Shown: positions 10,968-21,132 of the stretch, piece by piece
Position numbering within the stretch: position 1 is the stretch's first letter
Layout: each line of letters starts with the position of its first letter
Source of the DNA: Cervus elaphus
Taxonomy: Eukaryota; Chordata; Mammalia; Artiodactyla; Cervidae
Direction: 5' to 3'
Assembly: GCF_910594005.1 (NCBI RefSeq)
Contig: NC_057834.1
Location: forward strand, 108,341,650-108,405,649
DNA length: 64,000 nucleotides
Made by a program: the position numbers and the translations under genes
Notes under the pieces: generated by a model
Database searches by the model: none
What the model was told of the DNA's origin: nothing
What the model saw: the letters and a program-made list of their open reading frames with translations, nothing else

Positions 10968-11182
10968 ATGGGCTTCCTTGGAGGCTCAGATGGTAAAGAA
11001 TCTGTCTGCAATGCAGGAGACAGTTTTGATTCCTGGGTCAGGAAGACTCCCTGAAGAAGGGGTTGGCTACCTACTCTAGTATTCTTGCCTGGAGAATTCC
11101 ATGGACAGAGGAGCCTGGTGGGCTACAGTCCATGGGGTCACAAAGAGTCAGACACGACTGAGTGACTGACACATACACACAC
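10968..11182 (+). mobile_element. Bov-tA SINE with CA-rich tail
   Basis: Head 'gggcttccttggaggctcag', 'tctgtctgcaatgcaggaga', body 'tggacagaggagcctggtgg' and tail 'cgactgagtgactgacac', followed by a short ACAC run. A complete unit. Confidence 0.95.
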
Positions 11183-11767
11183 TCTCCTGTTTTTTGCCAT
11201 CTTATTAACAAACATTTTGGAGTGCCTGCTTGTCACATGTCAGTGACAAGTACTGGCGACTCACAGCAAAGCCAGAGATTCATCCTGTGCTCTCCCTGAA
11301 ACCCCAAAAGGAAGAAGAGGGGCTAAACAGTAATGTTTCTCGTCTCTCTTAATAATGGCTATAACACTTGTGTCCACAGCACTTGAGAGTTCACAAAGCA
11401 GTTCATATTCATGACCTTAGTATGCCCACACAGCAACCCTAGGAAGCATCCAACTTCTGTCCCTCTCTTCCCATGTAGAACACAATATGAGAATTAGAGT
11501 GAACAGACTCATAGTGCCTTCAACTAAGTGGAATTTTTTATGCTAAAGAACCTGGCTTTGTTTGTTTGTTTGATTTGGTGCCTGGAACTTGCTTTGTTCC
11601 AGTGATGTTTGTACCTGATGGGCTATCAAGTTATGCTTTTGGCCTTGTTTTGCTCCTGTTTTGCTGTTTGACCTTAAACTTAGACCAAGTACCAGTGTTG
11701 ACGATTGCAGAGGATTGTTTATTTTTCTTTCCTTTAAACATAACCTTCACTCTACTTATTTTTGACT
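11183..11767. other. Unassigned stretch
   Basis: No gene. Weak MIR/L2-like text at about 11345-11450 is too degraded to place. The 76-codon frame at 11566-11796 runs into a CHR SINE and is not gene-like. Confidence 0.45.
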
Positions 11768-11874
11768 TGTGTACCATGCAGCATGTGGGATCTTAGTTCC
11801 CTGAGTAGGGACTGAACCTGTGCCCCCTGTAGAGGAATCTCAGGGTGTTAACCACTGGACTGCCGGGAAGTCCT
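11768..11874 (-). mobile_element. CHR-type SINE, short
   Basis: Reverse CHR unit: 'gcatgtgggatcttagttcc', 'ctgagtagggactgaacctg', 'gttaaccactggactgccgg', ending 'gaagtcc'. Confidence 0.85.
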
Positions 11875-12477
11875 GAGGGACTGTTTATTTTTTCAACATG
11901 CAACCTTAGGGAACAAAAAGAAAAATTTCCACCTTAAGTTATGTTGTCAAAGCCAGTAGGTGCAGTGTCTTTAGGGCAGTTAAATCCTGTAAGTTCAAAT
12001 TTACCATTAGGTGACAAGTTGACATTCAGATTGTCCTTTATCTGATCAAAAATGGATAAAGGCTTTTTAAACAAAAAAAAGACAGACTCACATATGTTGG
12101 CTGAAGTGTGTAAGGCCACACCGCTGGTAGTGTCATCTAACTTCTCTCCCCCTGCTCTTCACACAGAACAACACGGATTCTTTCTCTTCTTTCTCCTCCC
12201 AACTTGTTGTCAGCAAAACCTAACCCTTCCTTTTACCTCTGTTGACAGTCTCTAGTCTCCCTTGTAGCTATAAGCTGACATTGTGAGTTTCTCACTATAA
12301 TCAGGCTGTCCATATTCATACTTTTCACACCTGTGGTTCCTTATGTGGTCTTCTTTTCTCCTTTGGCTTTTGTGTGACTTGAGTGGCCCCTGAAAACCAT
12401 TCTGTTCCATTTCAGAGTATAAGTCTAAGGAACTAAAGCAGGCCCAGTAACACACAAAGATCTCCCTTATTCTCTTT
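11875..12477. other. Unassigned stretch
   Basis: About 600 bases with no recognised gene or repeat. Three short frames (61-67 codons) overlap on opposite strands and show no domains. Confidence 0.5.
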
Positions 12478-12562
12478 TCATTTATTTATCCATCCATCCA
12501 TTCATTTTATCTGCCCTCCCTGTCCCTGTCTTCCCTCCTCCCCTCCCTCCTTCCCTTCGTTC
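12478..12562. repeat. Pyrimidine-rich low-complexity tract
   Basis: Imperfect CATT and CCTT/CCCTC repeats (for example 'ccatccatccattcatttta' and 'cctccctccttcccttcgtt'). A simple-sequence region. Confidence 0.8.
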
Positions 12563-12599
12563 TTTTCATTTCAGTTTTCCTGACTTCCTGTCTTCCAAC

Positions 12600-12950
12600 T
12601 ATCCATACATTCATCCAATAAAGAAATGTTTACTGAGAATCTGCTACATACTGGACACTGTTCTAAGGACTAGGAAAATAGCGGAGATAAAAACATACAA
12701 CTTTCTTATTATAGTAGAGCATACAAAATATAAGTAAGAAAGCATCTCAAAATTTCAGATAAAGACAATTGCAGTGAAGAAAATAAAATGATGAGGTAAA
12801 GCATGCCTGCAGGATGATGCCTTAGTTTGAGTGTTTAGGGAAGGCCTTTGTGGATTCAGAGATATTTGAACTGCAACCAGCTCTTTCAAGATCTGGGGGG
12901 ATGATCTTCTAGGCAAAGGGAATAGGAATTATGTAGGCAATCTTCTACCC
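12600..12950 (-). mobile_element. L2 LINE fragment, antisense
   Basis: The reverse L2 3' end is read in order: 'catccaataaagaaatgttt', 'ctggacactgttctaaggac', 'atttcagataaagacaattg', 'gggaaggcctttgtggattc', 'ttctaggcaaagggaatagg'. Confidence 0.75.
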
Positions 12951-13309
12951 ACTTTCACTACAAACTCAATGAATTAAGATTCACTTGTTATTCATAACAG
13001 CAGAAAAAGTGCAAGGATTCTTGCTGACCCAGACCCATTGTATAGAGAAAATGATGAAAGACAAAATTGTTCAGGGGTCCTTCTCATGACCACTGGGGAT
13101 GCAAGTAGCAAGGATAACATGGTGTGATCTAAGGGGATGAGCTTTGGGAAGAAATCAGGATGCCTAGGTTCTGTTCAGCTCCACACTAACCTCTTGTGGT
13201 AGCATAAAAAACTCTCTTTTCCAGTGCAACCCTTTATTGTCTAAAAAAAAAAAAAAAGTAGTTATAGTATTTTCATATAGAAACTGATGTGGAAAATAAG
13301 CAAACTAAT
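12951..13309. other. Unassigned stretch with poly(A)
   Basis: No recognised gene or repeat except a run of about 15 A at 13242-13257. Confidence 0.5.
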
Positions 13310-13550
13310 AATGCTAAAATTTATTGAATGCTCTCACCATGCCACTTAGAATTATTCTAAGTGCTTTATATGCAACAACTTTAATCCTCTCAGCAACTCT
13401 ATATGTGCTATTATTATCTAAATATTAAAGATGAGACGTTCAAAGCACAGAGTGGTTAGGTAACTTGCCCTAGTCCCACAGACAGTAAACGGTGGAGCTG
13501 CATTCAGATCTAGGTCATCTGATTTGAGTGCCCTAGCTCTTAAGCCTTGT
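13310..13550 (-). mobile_element. MIR-family SINE
   Basis: Reverse MIR-type core: 'tattattatctaaatattaa', 'gtggttaggtaacttgccct', 'gacagtaaacggtggagctg', 'agtgccctagctcttaagcc'. The overlapping frames (123 and 135 codons) are readthrough. Confidence 0.75.
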
Positions 13551-13845
13551 ATAGTAATCCTTAGCTCAAAGGGCATAGAGCAGGTGACCTGGTTGAAGTC
13601 AGGAGCCTTAACCCTCCTGCCTCCTTCTTGTCTTCTTCCCAAAGATGTGGCCCTGGGCCTTGACTCTGTGAGGAAAAGTTCTGAAACTCTTGAGGACAAG
13701 GAAATAGTAAAGAATTTTCCAGGCCTAAAAGCTGGTTCCAGGAATAAGCAGGCCTCCGCTGGGATCATGAAATGGGACACTGGGACCATTTCTCATCAGA
13801 GATCACAAGTGTCCAGGGAAAAGGCTATGATTAAGGATGGAACTG
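13551..13845. other. Unassigned stretch
   Basis: About 300 bases, open in one forward frame (part of 13524-13931). That frame begins in a MIR and ends in a Bov-tA, so it is unlikely to be coding. Confidence 0.45.
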
Positions 13846-14068
13846 GGGCTGCCCTGGTTGCTCAGGCAGTAAAGAATCTGTCTGCAATGCAGGAGGCCCA
13901 GGCTGATCCTTGGGTTGGGAAGATCCCCTGAAGAAGGGAATGGCTACCCACCCCAATAGTCTTGCCTGGAGATTTCCATGGAACAGAGAAGCCTGGCGGG
14001 CTACAGTCCATGGGGTCACAAAGAGTCAGACAGACTGAGTAACTAACACACACACATACACACATAGG
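13846..14068 (+). mobile_element. Bov-tA SINE with ACAC tail
   Basis: Head 'ggggctgccctggttgctca', 'tctgtctgcaatgcaggagg', 'gaagcctggcgggctacagt', tail 'gactgagtaactaacacac' grading into a short CA repeat. Confidence 0.95.
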
Positions 14069-14417
14069 GTTGGCACACATGTAGTGGCAAGGTGATTTCA
14101 CGTGGTGAAATCCATGTGGCTTAGGATCATTTAAGATTTTCCAGGAGAGAATGATGTCTGATTCTCTCTGACCCTTTCTGAGGCAGACCTGGGAGGAAAA
14201 GGGAGTGCATTGTGATCAGGGCACACTGGGCTCTCCCCAGACCACCTCTGCTAGTGTTTTCTCCTCTTTCATTTAGCCTAGATGCAGTTTCCTCCCTCCA
14301 GTTTTCCAGACTGATATTATCACATTGATTTATATGGACCGAGGGATTCTCCTTTCTATCCTGGGTTAAAAAAGGACAAGTTTTCTTAGCTCCACTGAAG
14401 TGAGGTTAGCAGGGAGT
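14069..14417. other. Unassigned stretch
   Basis: No recognised gene, repeat or motif. Confidence 0.5.
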
Positions 14418-14685
14418 ATGGTGTGATTAAGCTCATGGATTATGAAGTCAGACTGAAGGAATTTAAATCCCAGTTATCTCTCTTGTAGCTTCTGGTCTTG
14501 AGTGACTTTCAACTTCTCCAGTCCTTAGTTAGCTCACCATAATGAGGACAACACATTAACATGCTTAACTCACATATATTTATAATTGTTAGAATTGTTA
14601 AAAAATTAAATGTGATAATAAGTGTAACACACTTAGCATATTGACTGGCAATTGGTAACTGCTCAGTAAATAATCATTTTTTAAA
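14418..14685 (+). mobile_element. MIR SINE, nearly full length
   Basis: Sense MIR: 'agctcatggattatgaagtc', 'agactgaaggaatttaaatc', 'gagtgactttcaacttctcc', 'taatgaggacaacacat' and the 3' end 'ctgctcagtaaataatc'. Confidence 0.8.
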
Positions 14686-15287
14686 ATGATGCACATATTA
14701 GAAAGAGAGGGAAAATGGTATTTTTACTTAATACATATTCTTTACCAAAATTTAACTGAAATTTGATATTGGATGAGATTGGTTGGTCCAGTTTACATTT
14801 AGTTCATTTATTTAAAAAATTTGCTGAATATTAAAAATTACCAGGAATTTGATCAATGTGAAACAGCAAAGAAAAAACATCATTTTACCTCATCCATCCC
14901 TTGTTCTTTATTTGACCTCAATCTTTAGCCACTTTTTTCTCCATCTTTGCATGCATTACCTATGTAGTGGGGTAGAAAGTGTAACAGTCTCAGATTTGGG
15001 AAATCTGATTATAGATATAAATGGAGTATTTGAAGATTGTGTGACACTGAATAAATAATAAAAATCTTTTTGGGAATTCAATCTGTAGCATTTTGGACTG
15101 ATACCAAAAATCACTTCCAAGTCAAAGATTCTATGATCCCATGATTTCCTTAAGTGGAAATTGAAAGTAATTGAATTCACCAATGATCCCCAGTCTCTCC
15201 TTTGGTAGCTTTCATTATCCTTAGACATGATTGGATACTCCTGGGGGAAAAGCAAGCAAGAGTTTAAAGGAGTTAACTGATGTTCCT
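14686..15287. other. AT-rich unassigned stretch
   Basis: AT-rich sequence. Opposing frames of 69 (14849-15058) and 99 codons (14956-15255) overlap each other and have no domain. Nothing is supported. Confidence 0.5.
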
Positions 15288-15298
15288 AGAGCCGTCAG

Positions 15299-15360
15299 TT
15301 GTTGTTTAGTTGCCCAGCCATGTCCAACTCTTTGTGGCTCCATGGATTGCATCAGAACCC
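15299..15360 (-). mobile_element. 5'-truncated Bov SINE tail with target duplication
   Basis: Only the 3' end of a Bov-A-type SINE is present, in reverse: 'ttgttgtttagttgcccagc', 'catgtccaactctttgtggc', 'tccatggattgca'. It is flanked by AGAGCCGTCAG (15288-15298) and AGAGCCATCAG (15361-15371), an 11-bp duplication with one change. Truncation at the 5' end is the expected outcome of target-primed insertion. Confidence 0.9.
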
Positions 15361-15530
15361 AGAGCCATCAGACCTAGGTTCAAATCCAAGTTACACTATG
15401 TAGCAGCCATGTGACTTTGGAGAAATTATTTCCACACTCTGAGCTTCAATTTTCTAAATTTTAAAATAAAGACAATAAACATTTTAATCATGTGTAGTTG
15501 TTGTAAGGACTGAATGAAAATCAATGTATA
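15361..15530 (+). mobile_element. MIR SINE
   Basis: Sense MIR: 'tcagacctaggttcaaatcc', 'agcagccatgtgactttgga', 'gcttcaattttctaaatttt', 'tgttgtaaggactgaatgaa'. Its 5' part was hit by the truncated SINE just upstream. Confidence 0.85.
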
Positions 15531-15569
15531 TTTAATATGTTATACAGTATTAACTTTATTATATGTCCC

Positions 15570-15770
15570 CTTACCATTATTTCTATGACCTCATTTGTAT
15601 ACCTCCTCTATCCCATCCTGTACTTACACTACATTCTAATTACTTGCATATCTACATCTTTCATTAATTTTGAGCTCTTAGAGGGTACAGACTCTTTCCT
15701 CCTTTCCTTTGCCCAGTGCCTGATCCAGTGCTGCAAGTATCTTGATAAGTAATCAATAAAAGTCTATAGA
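15570..15770 (+). mobile_element. L2 LINE 3' end
   Basis: Sense L2 3' UTR: 'cttacactacattctaatta', 'tgagctcttagagggtacag', 'actctttcctcctttccttt', 'gcccagtgcctgatccagtg', 'gtaatcaataaaagtc'. The 71-codon frame here is not a gene. Confidence 0.7.
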
Positions 15771-16094
15771 AACCAACTAAAGCATGTAAGTACATAGATT
15801 CATAAATGTTTCTCCCCAATTTATTTTTCAAAGACTAAAAAGAGAAAAGAAAAATAGAACTGCCTAAGCAAAATATGTACAGATGAAAAGATATATCGTT
15901 GTATAAAATTTTCAAAGACTTCTTCGATACAGAAAATAAAAATAAAGAAAAACTCAGAGTTCTAGGAGTACTTGGACGAGAGTGTCCAGCATCCTAGTAA
16001 AAGAGAAAATGCCAACAGCCAATGCTAGTTGATTCAGCACCATGGACAGCCACACCATCATTTCAGTGGTGCCAAGAGCTGGGGCTGGAACACA
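15771..16094. other. A-rich unassigned stretch
   Basis: About 320 bases, A-rich, with no recognised feature. Confidence 0.5.
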
Positions 16095-16640
16095 TGAGGC
16101 AAATGGAAGACTATTGATGAATCAATCTAGAGAGGTATGCAAGAGCCAAGTAAAAGACAGGAGGTTTGGACAAAGCCTATCAGTAAAGAAGTATGGACAA
16201 CCTTTATTCAGGGAGTGACAGGGCCAGATTTTAACCCTATAAAGAATACTTTGGATGATTGTATTTGAACAGCCAGTGTTAGAATACAAGAAATCATTTA
16301 GAAGAGAACGGCAACAGTTTGAGCAAACAGTTATGAGGGCATGAGCTGGGTATATGTGGTGGGAGGATGAGAGAAAAGAAAGTGTGGGAAATAATAAAGA
16401 AATGGAATCAGTGCTTTTTAATGGAAGGAGACTGAAGCAGGGGTAAGAAGCCTTCAGGACTTTTGTTTGGGCTATGAGCTTTGCTATAAAGTATACTGGA
16501 GAGATAAGGAAATTGACAGCTAAAAAATATTGAAGTCAGAGTTGATATACTGAGTTTGAGATGCTAATGTGACATTCATGTGGAAGTGTCCAGTGAGCAG
16601 TTAAGTATACGGGTTTGGCATTCAGAAGAAAGGATGAGAT
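16095..16640 (-). mobile_element. L2 LINE ORF2 region, antisense
   Basis: Reads as reverse L2 C-terminal ORF2 sequence: 'cagggagtgacagggccaga', 'actttggatgattgtatttg', 'gtttgagatgctaatgtgac', 'attcatgtggaagtgtccag', 'tgagcagttaagtatacggg'. It is too decayed for a reading frame. Confidence 0.75.
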
Positions 16641-16845
16641 ATAATGAACATTGAATGAAAATATTTTGTGCTGCTATATTATGCTAATCTGACTCAGATT
16701 CTATGTATTGACTCATTCACAATCTCATTAGGATCTTGCTGATCACTGGTGCCCACAGGCATTGCCTATAGGTGGTAAATCTATAGCCTGAGGTCATATC
16801 CAAGATGACTAATTCATTGAGACACTTTTTAATCTTTTGAACTAT
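16641..16845. other. Unassigned stretch
   Basis: About 200 bases upstream of a BovB, with no clear feature. It may include remnants of an MIR. Confidence 0.4.
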
Positions 16846-16854
16846 TCCAAGATT

Positions 16855-17928
16855 CAGTTCAGTTCAGCTCAGTCGCGTCCGACTGTGACCCCATGAATCA
16901 CAGCATGCCAGGCCTCCCTGTCCATCACCAACTCCTGGAGTTCACTCAAACTCATGTCCATCGAGTTGGTGATGCCATCCAACCATCTCATCCTCTGTCA
17001 TCCCCTTCTCCTCCTGCCCCCAATCCCTCCCAGCACATCAGGGTCTTTTCCAATGAGTCAGCTCTTCACATGAGGTGGCCAAAGTATTGGAGTTTCAGCT
17101 TCAACATCAGTCCTTCCAATTAACACCCAGGACTGATCTCCTTTAGGATGGACTGATAGGATCTCCTCGCAGTCCAAGGGACTCTCAAGAGTCTTCTCCA
17201 ATAGCACAGTTCAAAAGCATCCATTTTTCGGTGCTCAGCTTTCTTCACAGTCCACCTCTCACATCCATACATGACCACTGGAAAAACCATAGCCTTGACT
17301 AGACGGACCTTTGTTGGCAAAGTAATGTCTCTGCTTTTTAATATGCTATCTAGGTTGGTCATAACTTTCCTTCCAAGGAGTAAGTGTCTTTTAATTTCAT
17401 GGCTGCAATCACCATCTGCAGTGATTTTGGAGCCCCCAAAATTAAAGTCAGCCACTGTTTCCACTGTTTCCCCATCTATTTCCCATGAAGTGATGGGACT
17501 GGATGCCATGATCTTAGTTTTCTGAATGTTGAGCTTTAAGCCAACTTTTTCACTCTCCTCTTTCACTTTCATCAAGAGGCTTTTTAGTTCCTCTTCACTT
17601 TCTGCCATAAGGGTGGTGTCATCTGCATATCTGAGGTTATTGCTATTTCTCCTGGCAATCTTGATTCCAGCTTGTGCTTCTTCCAGCCTAGCGTTTCTCA
17701 TGATGTACTCTGCTTAGAAGTTAAATAAGAGTGACAATATACAGCCTTGACACACTCCTTTTCCTGTTTGGAACCAGTCTGTCGTTCCATATCCAGTTCT
17801 AACTGTTGCATCCTGACCTGCATATAGGTTTCTCAAGAGGCAGGTCAGGTGGTCTGGTATTTCCATTTCTTTCAGAATTTTCCACAGTTTATTGTGATCC
17901 ACACAGTCAAAGGCTTTGGCATAGTCAA
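16855..17928 (-). mobile_element. BovB LINE, 5'-truncated, with 9-bp target duplication
   Basis: An RTE-clade BovB copy in reverse. The left (3') end has the 'cagttcagttcagctcagtc' tail. The body carries 'ctgtcatccccttctcctcc', 'gtcatctgcatatctgaggt' and 'cacacagtcaaaggctttgg'. It is bounded by TCCAAGATT at 16846-16854 and at 17929-17937, so both ends of the insertion are fixed. It lacks the 5' UTR, the endonuclease and most of the reverse transcriptase. Confidence 0.96.
17120..17902 (-). pseudogene. BovB reverse transcriptase C-terminal part
   Basis: This is part of BovB ORF2, whose protein primes and copies its own RNA at a nicked target. On the reverse strand one frame runs from 17902 to 17120 with a single internal stop at about 17714. 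The upstream part has 'DHNKLWKILKEMEIPDHLTC' and 'CQGCILSLLF'. The downstream 193-residue part carries the catalytic 'NNLRYADDTTLMAES' box near its residue 25, then 'LNIQKTKIMASS' (a motif-D-like region), 'VMYGCERWTVKKAEHRK' and 'RRLLRVPWTARRS'. The N-terminal endonuclease is missing because the copy is 5'-truncated, so no functional protein is expected. This contains the longest LINE-derived open frame apart from a SINE/L1 readthrough. The near-intact frame points to relative youth. Confidence 0.93.
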
Positions 17929-17937
17929 TCCAAGATT

Positions 17938-18214
17938 AGCCATCTTCAAAGTTTCTCAGATTCTTCCTGAGTTGTGGCCTCTTCCGCTTACAAATATCTA
18001 ATTGTCTTGGCCATATTTTGCTAGAAGCTCAAGTGCTGCTGTCTTTAAGAAGCTTCATATATGCAGATATTCTAAAAGCTGCAACTCATGTTATCTCTCT
18101 GGCCATCCCCAAATCAAATATTCAGAAAACCTCAGGGCTAGGAAGTGCTTTTGCAGAAAAGTACATTTATTAATGAAAAATGTGTGGCCAAAGCAGAGAA
18201 AGTGACTTACTGAA
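17938..18214. other. Unassigned stretch
   Basis: Sequence resuming after the BovB target site. No recognised feature. The 67-codon frame (18002-18205) is unsupported. Confidence 0.45.
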
Positions 18215-18420
18215 GTTCCAATTCACTCAATAAAATGTTTATTTTGCCATGTGCCAAGAACCTTCCTAGATGCTGGAAAGAACGATGGTCCCCCTGAAAG
18301 ATGTGGATGCTGCTCTCTTTTAGTGAGTTTATAGTCCACCCAGAGGGAGATAAACACCACTAACCAGGACACTGTCATGTAGCCTAGGGGAGTGATAACT
18401 AAGTTAAGATTAGATATCTT
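18215..18420 (-). mobile_element. L2 LINE 3' end, antisense
   Basis: Reverse L2: 'cactcaataaaatgtttatt', 'catgtgccaagaaccttcct', 'agatgctggaaagaacgatg', 'agtttatagtccacccagag'. Confidence 0.7.
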
Positions 18421-18549
18421 TCCCCACTGGCAATGTTTAGCAGAGCAAGGATTCTGATATCAGGTTTGTCTAACTCTTAATTCCAAGTCCTTTCCAATAT
18501 ATCACTTGTCTTCTTTATTAATAGATAATATAATTTGATTATATCATAG

Positions 18550-18725
18550 TTGAAGAGTAGTTAAGGGCATGAGTCAGATTACCTGGATTCAAATCTCAAT
18601 TCCTCATTTATTACCTCTATACCTTGGATAAGTTACTCACCCTATCTGAATATTAAGTTCCAGTCATCAGTAAATTGCAGATAATTTCTACTTCGTAGGA
18701 CATGCTGTGTTTAATATATGATACT
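18550..18725 (+). mobile_element. MIR SINE
   Basis: Sense MIR: 'gagtagttaagggcatgagt', 'cagattacctggattcaaat', 'accttggataagttactcac', then CAGTCATCAGTAAATTGC. Confidence 0.85.
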
Positions 18726-18775
18726 TATTTTATTTATTTTTACTTTTTAATATTTTATTTGTTTTTATTATATTT

Positions 18776-19071
18776 ATTTGGCTAGGCTGGGTCTTAATTG
18801 CTGCATGGGCTTTTCTCTAGTTGCAGTGCAAGGGCTTCTTATTGGGGTGGCTTCTCTTGTTGTGGAGCATAGGCTCTAGGGTGTGCAGACGTTGGGAATT
18901 ATAGCACATGGGCTCAGTAACTGTGGCTCCAGGGCTCTAGAGCACAGACTCGGAAGTTGCAGCACACAGGCTCGGTGAAGGCATGTGGGATCTTCCCAGA
19001 TCAGGGATGGAAGCCACATCTCCTGCATTGGTAGGTGGATTCCTTACCACTGCACCACTAGGGAAGCCCTG
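18776..19071 (-). mobile_element. CHR-type SINE, long form
   Basis: Reverse, about 295 bp: 'ggctgggtcttaattgctgc', 'ggcttctcttgttgtggagc', 'gggctcagtaactgtggctc', 'catgtgggatcttcccagat', 'ctgcattggtaggtggattc', ending 'accactagggaagccc'. It has the extended artiodactyl body absent from the short copies at 11768 and 59336. Confidence 0.88.
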
Positions 19072-19112
19072 TGGTACTAATTTTTATGTTTTAGACAAAC
19101 TCCAGTATTCTT

Positions 19113-19317
19113 TGGGCTTCCCACGTGGTGCAGTGGTAAAGAACCTGCCTGCCAGTGCAGGAGATGAAAAAGATTCAGATTCAGTCTCTGGGTTGGGAAG
19201 ATCCCCTGGAGTAGGAAATGGCAACCCCTTCCAGTATTCTTGCCTAGAAAATTCAAGGAACAGAGGAGTCTGGCAGACTATATTTTATGGGGTTGCAAAG
19301 AAATTAGACATGACTGA

Positions 19318-19320
<3 letters not shown>
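19113..19320 (+). mobile_element. Bov-tA SINE
   Basis: Head 'gggcttcccacgtggtgcag', 'acctgcctgccagtgcagga', 'ctgggttgggaagatcccct', tail 'acatgactgagcacacac' running directly into a long CA array. Confidence 0.94.
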
Positions 19321-19351
<31 letters not shown>

Positions 19352-19369
19352 ACACACACACACACACAA
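19318..19369. repeat. (CA)n microsatellite on a SINE tail
   Basis: About 50 bases of CA dinucleotides with one CATA interruption, directly continuous with the 3' end of the Bov-tA. The SINE tail most likely seeded the array. It should be length-polymorphic. Confidence 0.96.
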
Positions 19370-19612
19370 AAGATTCTTTACAATTTAAAAACTGGTCTCT
19401 ATTGCTTTCTGCTAAGGGAAGCTGGGGATGTGAGTAGAAGAGCATGAGACTGGGAACTAGGATTATTGGATTTTAGTCCAAGCTTTGGTCCCAAATAGCT
19501 GTCAGTTTGGGGCAATCATGTGACTTTTCTGGACCACAATTTTTCCATCCTCCAGTTGTAATCTCTGACGTGCCTACTTTTTAACTGGTGGACTGTTACA
19601 AGGAAGATGGGT
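19370..19612. other. Unassigned stretch
   Basis: About 240 bases. 'tagtccaagctttggtccca' and 'caatcatgtgacttttctgg' hint at a degraded sense MIR, but I cannot place it firmly. Confidence 0.4.
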
Positions 19613-19828
19613 CTTATTTGGAAAGACCCTGATGCTGGGAAGGATTGAAGGCAGGAGGAGAAGGGTATGATAGAGGATGAGATGGTTGCATGGCATCACT
19701 GACTTGATGGATATGAGTTTGGGTAAACTCTGGGAGTTGGTGATGGACAGGGAGGCCTGGCATGCTGCAGTCCATGGGGTTGCAAAGAGTCGGACACGAC
19801 TGAGGGACTGAACTGAAGTGAACTGATA
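19613..19828 (+). mobile_element. BovB 3' end (ART2A-like)
   Basis: 5'-truncated: 'cttatttggaaagaccctga', 'ttgaaggcaggaggagaagg', 'gacagggaggcctggcatgc', 'gagtcggacacgactgaggg', tail 'actgaactgaagtgaactga'. Reverse frames of 86-97 codons are antisense readthrough. Confidence 0.94.
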
Positions 19829-20144
19829 AGAAAAGACTTGTAAAAATAAGGCTTGACACTCTGTCATATGTCACACTTTCCTCCTTTCCCTTAACTCTTA
19901 ATTTCTGTACTTCAAGTTACCGCATATTGCTTTTATCCAACAAATGGTACTATGTGGGTAATGTACTACATTTGCTAGATCTGCATGGGGCCCAGAACAT
20001 CTGGACATAAATTGAGGAAAAGACACACTGGTGGCCACCCAGCTGTTTTATCACCACAGCCCTCAAAAGCACAACATTTTGCATATGCAATCTGGAGCAA
20101 GATGAAAATTTCAAACAACATCTGATGAGATTCATCTTTTTCCA
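19829..20144. other. Unassigned stretch
   Basis: About 310 bases with no recognised gene or repeat. Confidence 0.5.
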
Positions 20145-20310
20145 GGACCTACTATGTGCCAGATTTTTCCACCTATGGAAGACAACCCTGAGAAGTAGTC
20201 ATTCCATTTCACAGATGAGAAAACTAAGCTTTAAAGTGACTTGATTGAGGTTGCACTAATGGCACATACAGATTCCAGCTCAACGTCCAAAGTCTGATTT
20301 AGTTCATTCT
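20145..20310 (-). mobile_element. MIR-family SINE
   Basis: Reverse MIR: 'ctactatgtgccagattttt', 'tccatttcacagatgagaaa', 'actaagctttaaagtgactt', 'ttccagctcaacgtccaaag'. Confidence 0.8.
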
Positions 20311-20925
20311 TGACCGAGGATTTAATTTTTTGTTTGGAGTAGTCATAGCACATCATCCTGGTGACGTGATTTTGTGACTTGGGATGTTGAGAAGTCCAAC
20401 ACTCTTTTCAGTATAGACTCATATCTTTTCTAGATGAGGGAGAGACTATGATGATTAAAATGCACAGGTTCACCTTAACCCAGCTGCTGCCCTTCATGAA
20501 TCTGAGGCTCTGCAGTTGTATCATTATTTCAATAACCTCATCACTGGCATCCTTTCAGAGTGAGTGGAGTGGGGTTGGGGGGAGTTGGTAGTGGAACCAA
20601 AAGAAGCTGAATTCAATACAAGCTGAATACCAGAGACTCCTGAACTGAGGGCTTTTTGGGTCAATGAACCTGGCTCATGAAGGTGACATGTCTTCCCTTC
20701 TTTACCCTCATACCTGAACTTTTACTATTGTCCTGGAAAAATTGGGGAATGGATGTCTATAGTACCTGATGAAAAACAATAGAAAGGAACTTTGTGTGTG
20801 AGTTGGGAGAAGAACAGAGAGAAGATGGCTAAAGCAGAAATCAGGAAACTCTAAGATTCTCTGAAAAATATATGAAAGCAACGTTCTTTAGAGAAAAACA
20901 CCAGACTGTATTAAGTCAGGGATAT
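20311..20925. other. Unassigned stretch
   Basis: About 600 bases with no recognised gene or repeat. A G-rich run (about 20560-20600) is the only visible compositional feature. Confidence 0.5.
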
Positions 20926-21132
20926 GGGGCTTTCCTGGTGGCTCAGATGGTAAAGAATCTGCCTCAGTGTGGGATACCTGGGTTTTATTCCTGGGTTGGG
21001 AAGACCCCCTGGAGAAGGGAATGGCTACCCACTCCAGTATTCTTGCCTGGAGAATTCCATGGACAGGGAAGCCTGGCATGGGGTCCCAAAAAGTCAGACA
21101 TGACTGATCGACTAATACTTTATCTTTTTTTT
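20926..21132 (+). mobile_element. Bov-tA SINE with internal deletions
   Basis: Head 'ggggctttcctggtggctca', 'agatggtaaagaatctgcct' (the CAATGCAGG box is damaged), 'aagaccccctggagaaggga', 'attccatggacagggaagcc'. The GGCTACAGTCC segment is missing before 'atggggtcccaaaaagtcag'. Confidence 0.93.

Noticed and set aside
19000..19447. 154-codon frame with THTHTH stretch
   Set aside because: Readthrough of CHR, Bov-tA and the CA microsatellite.
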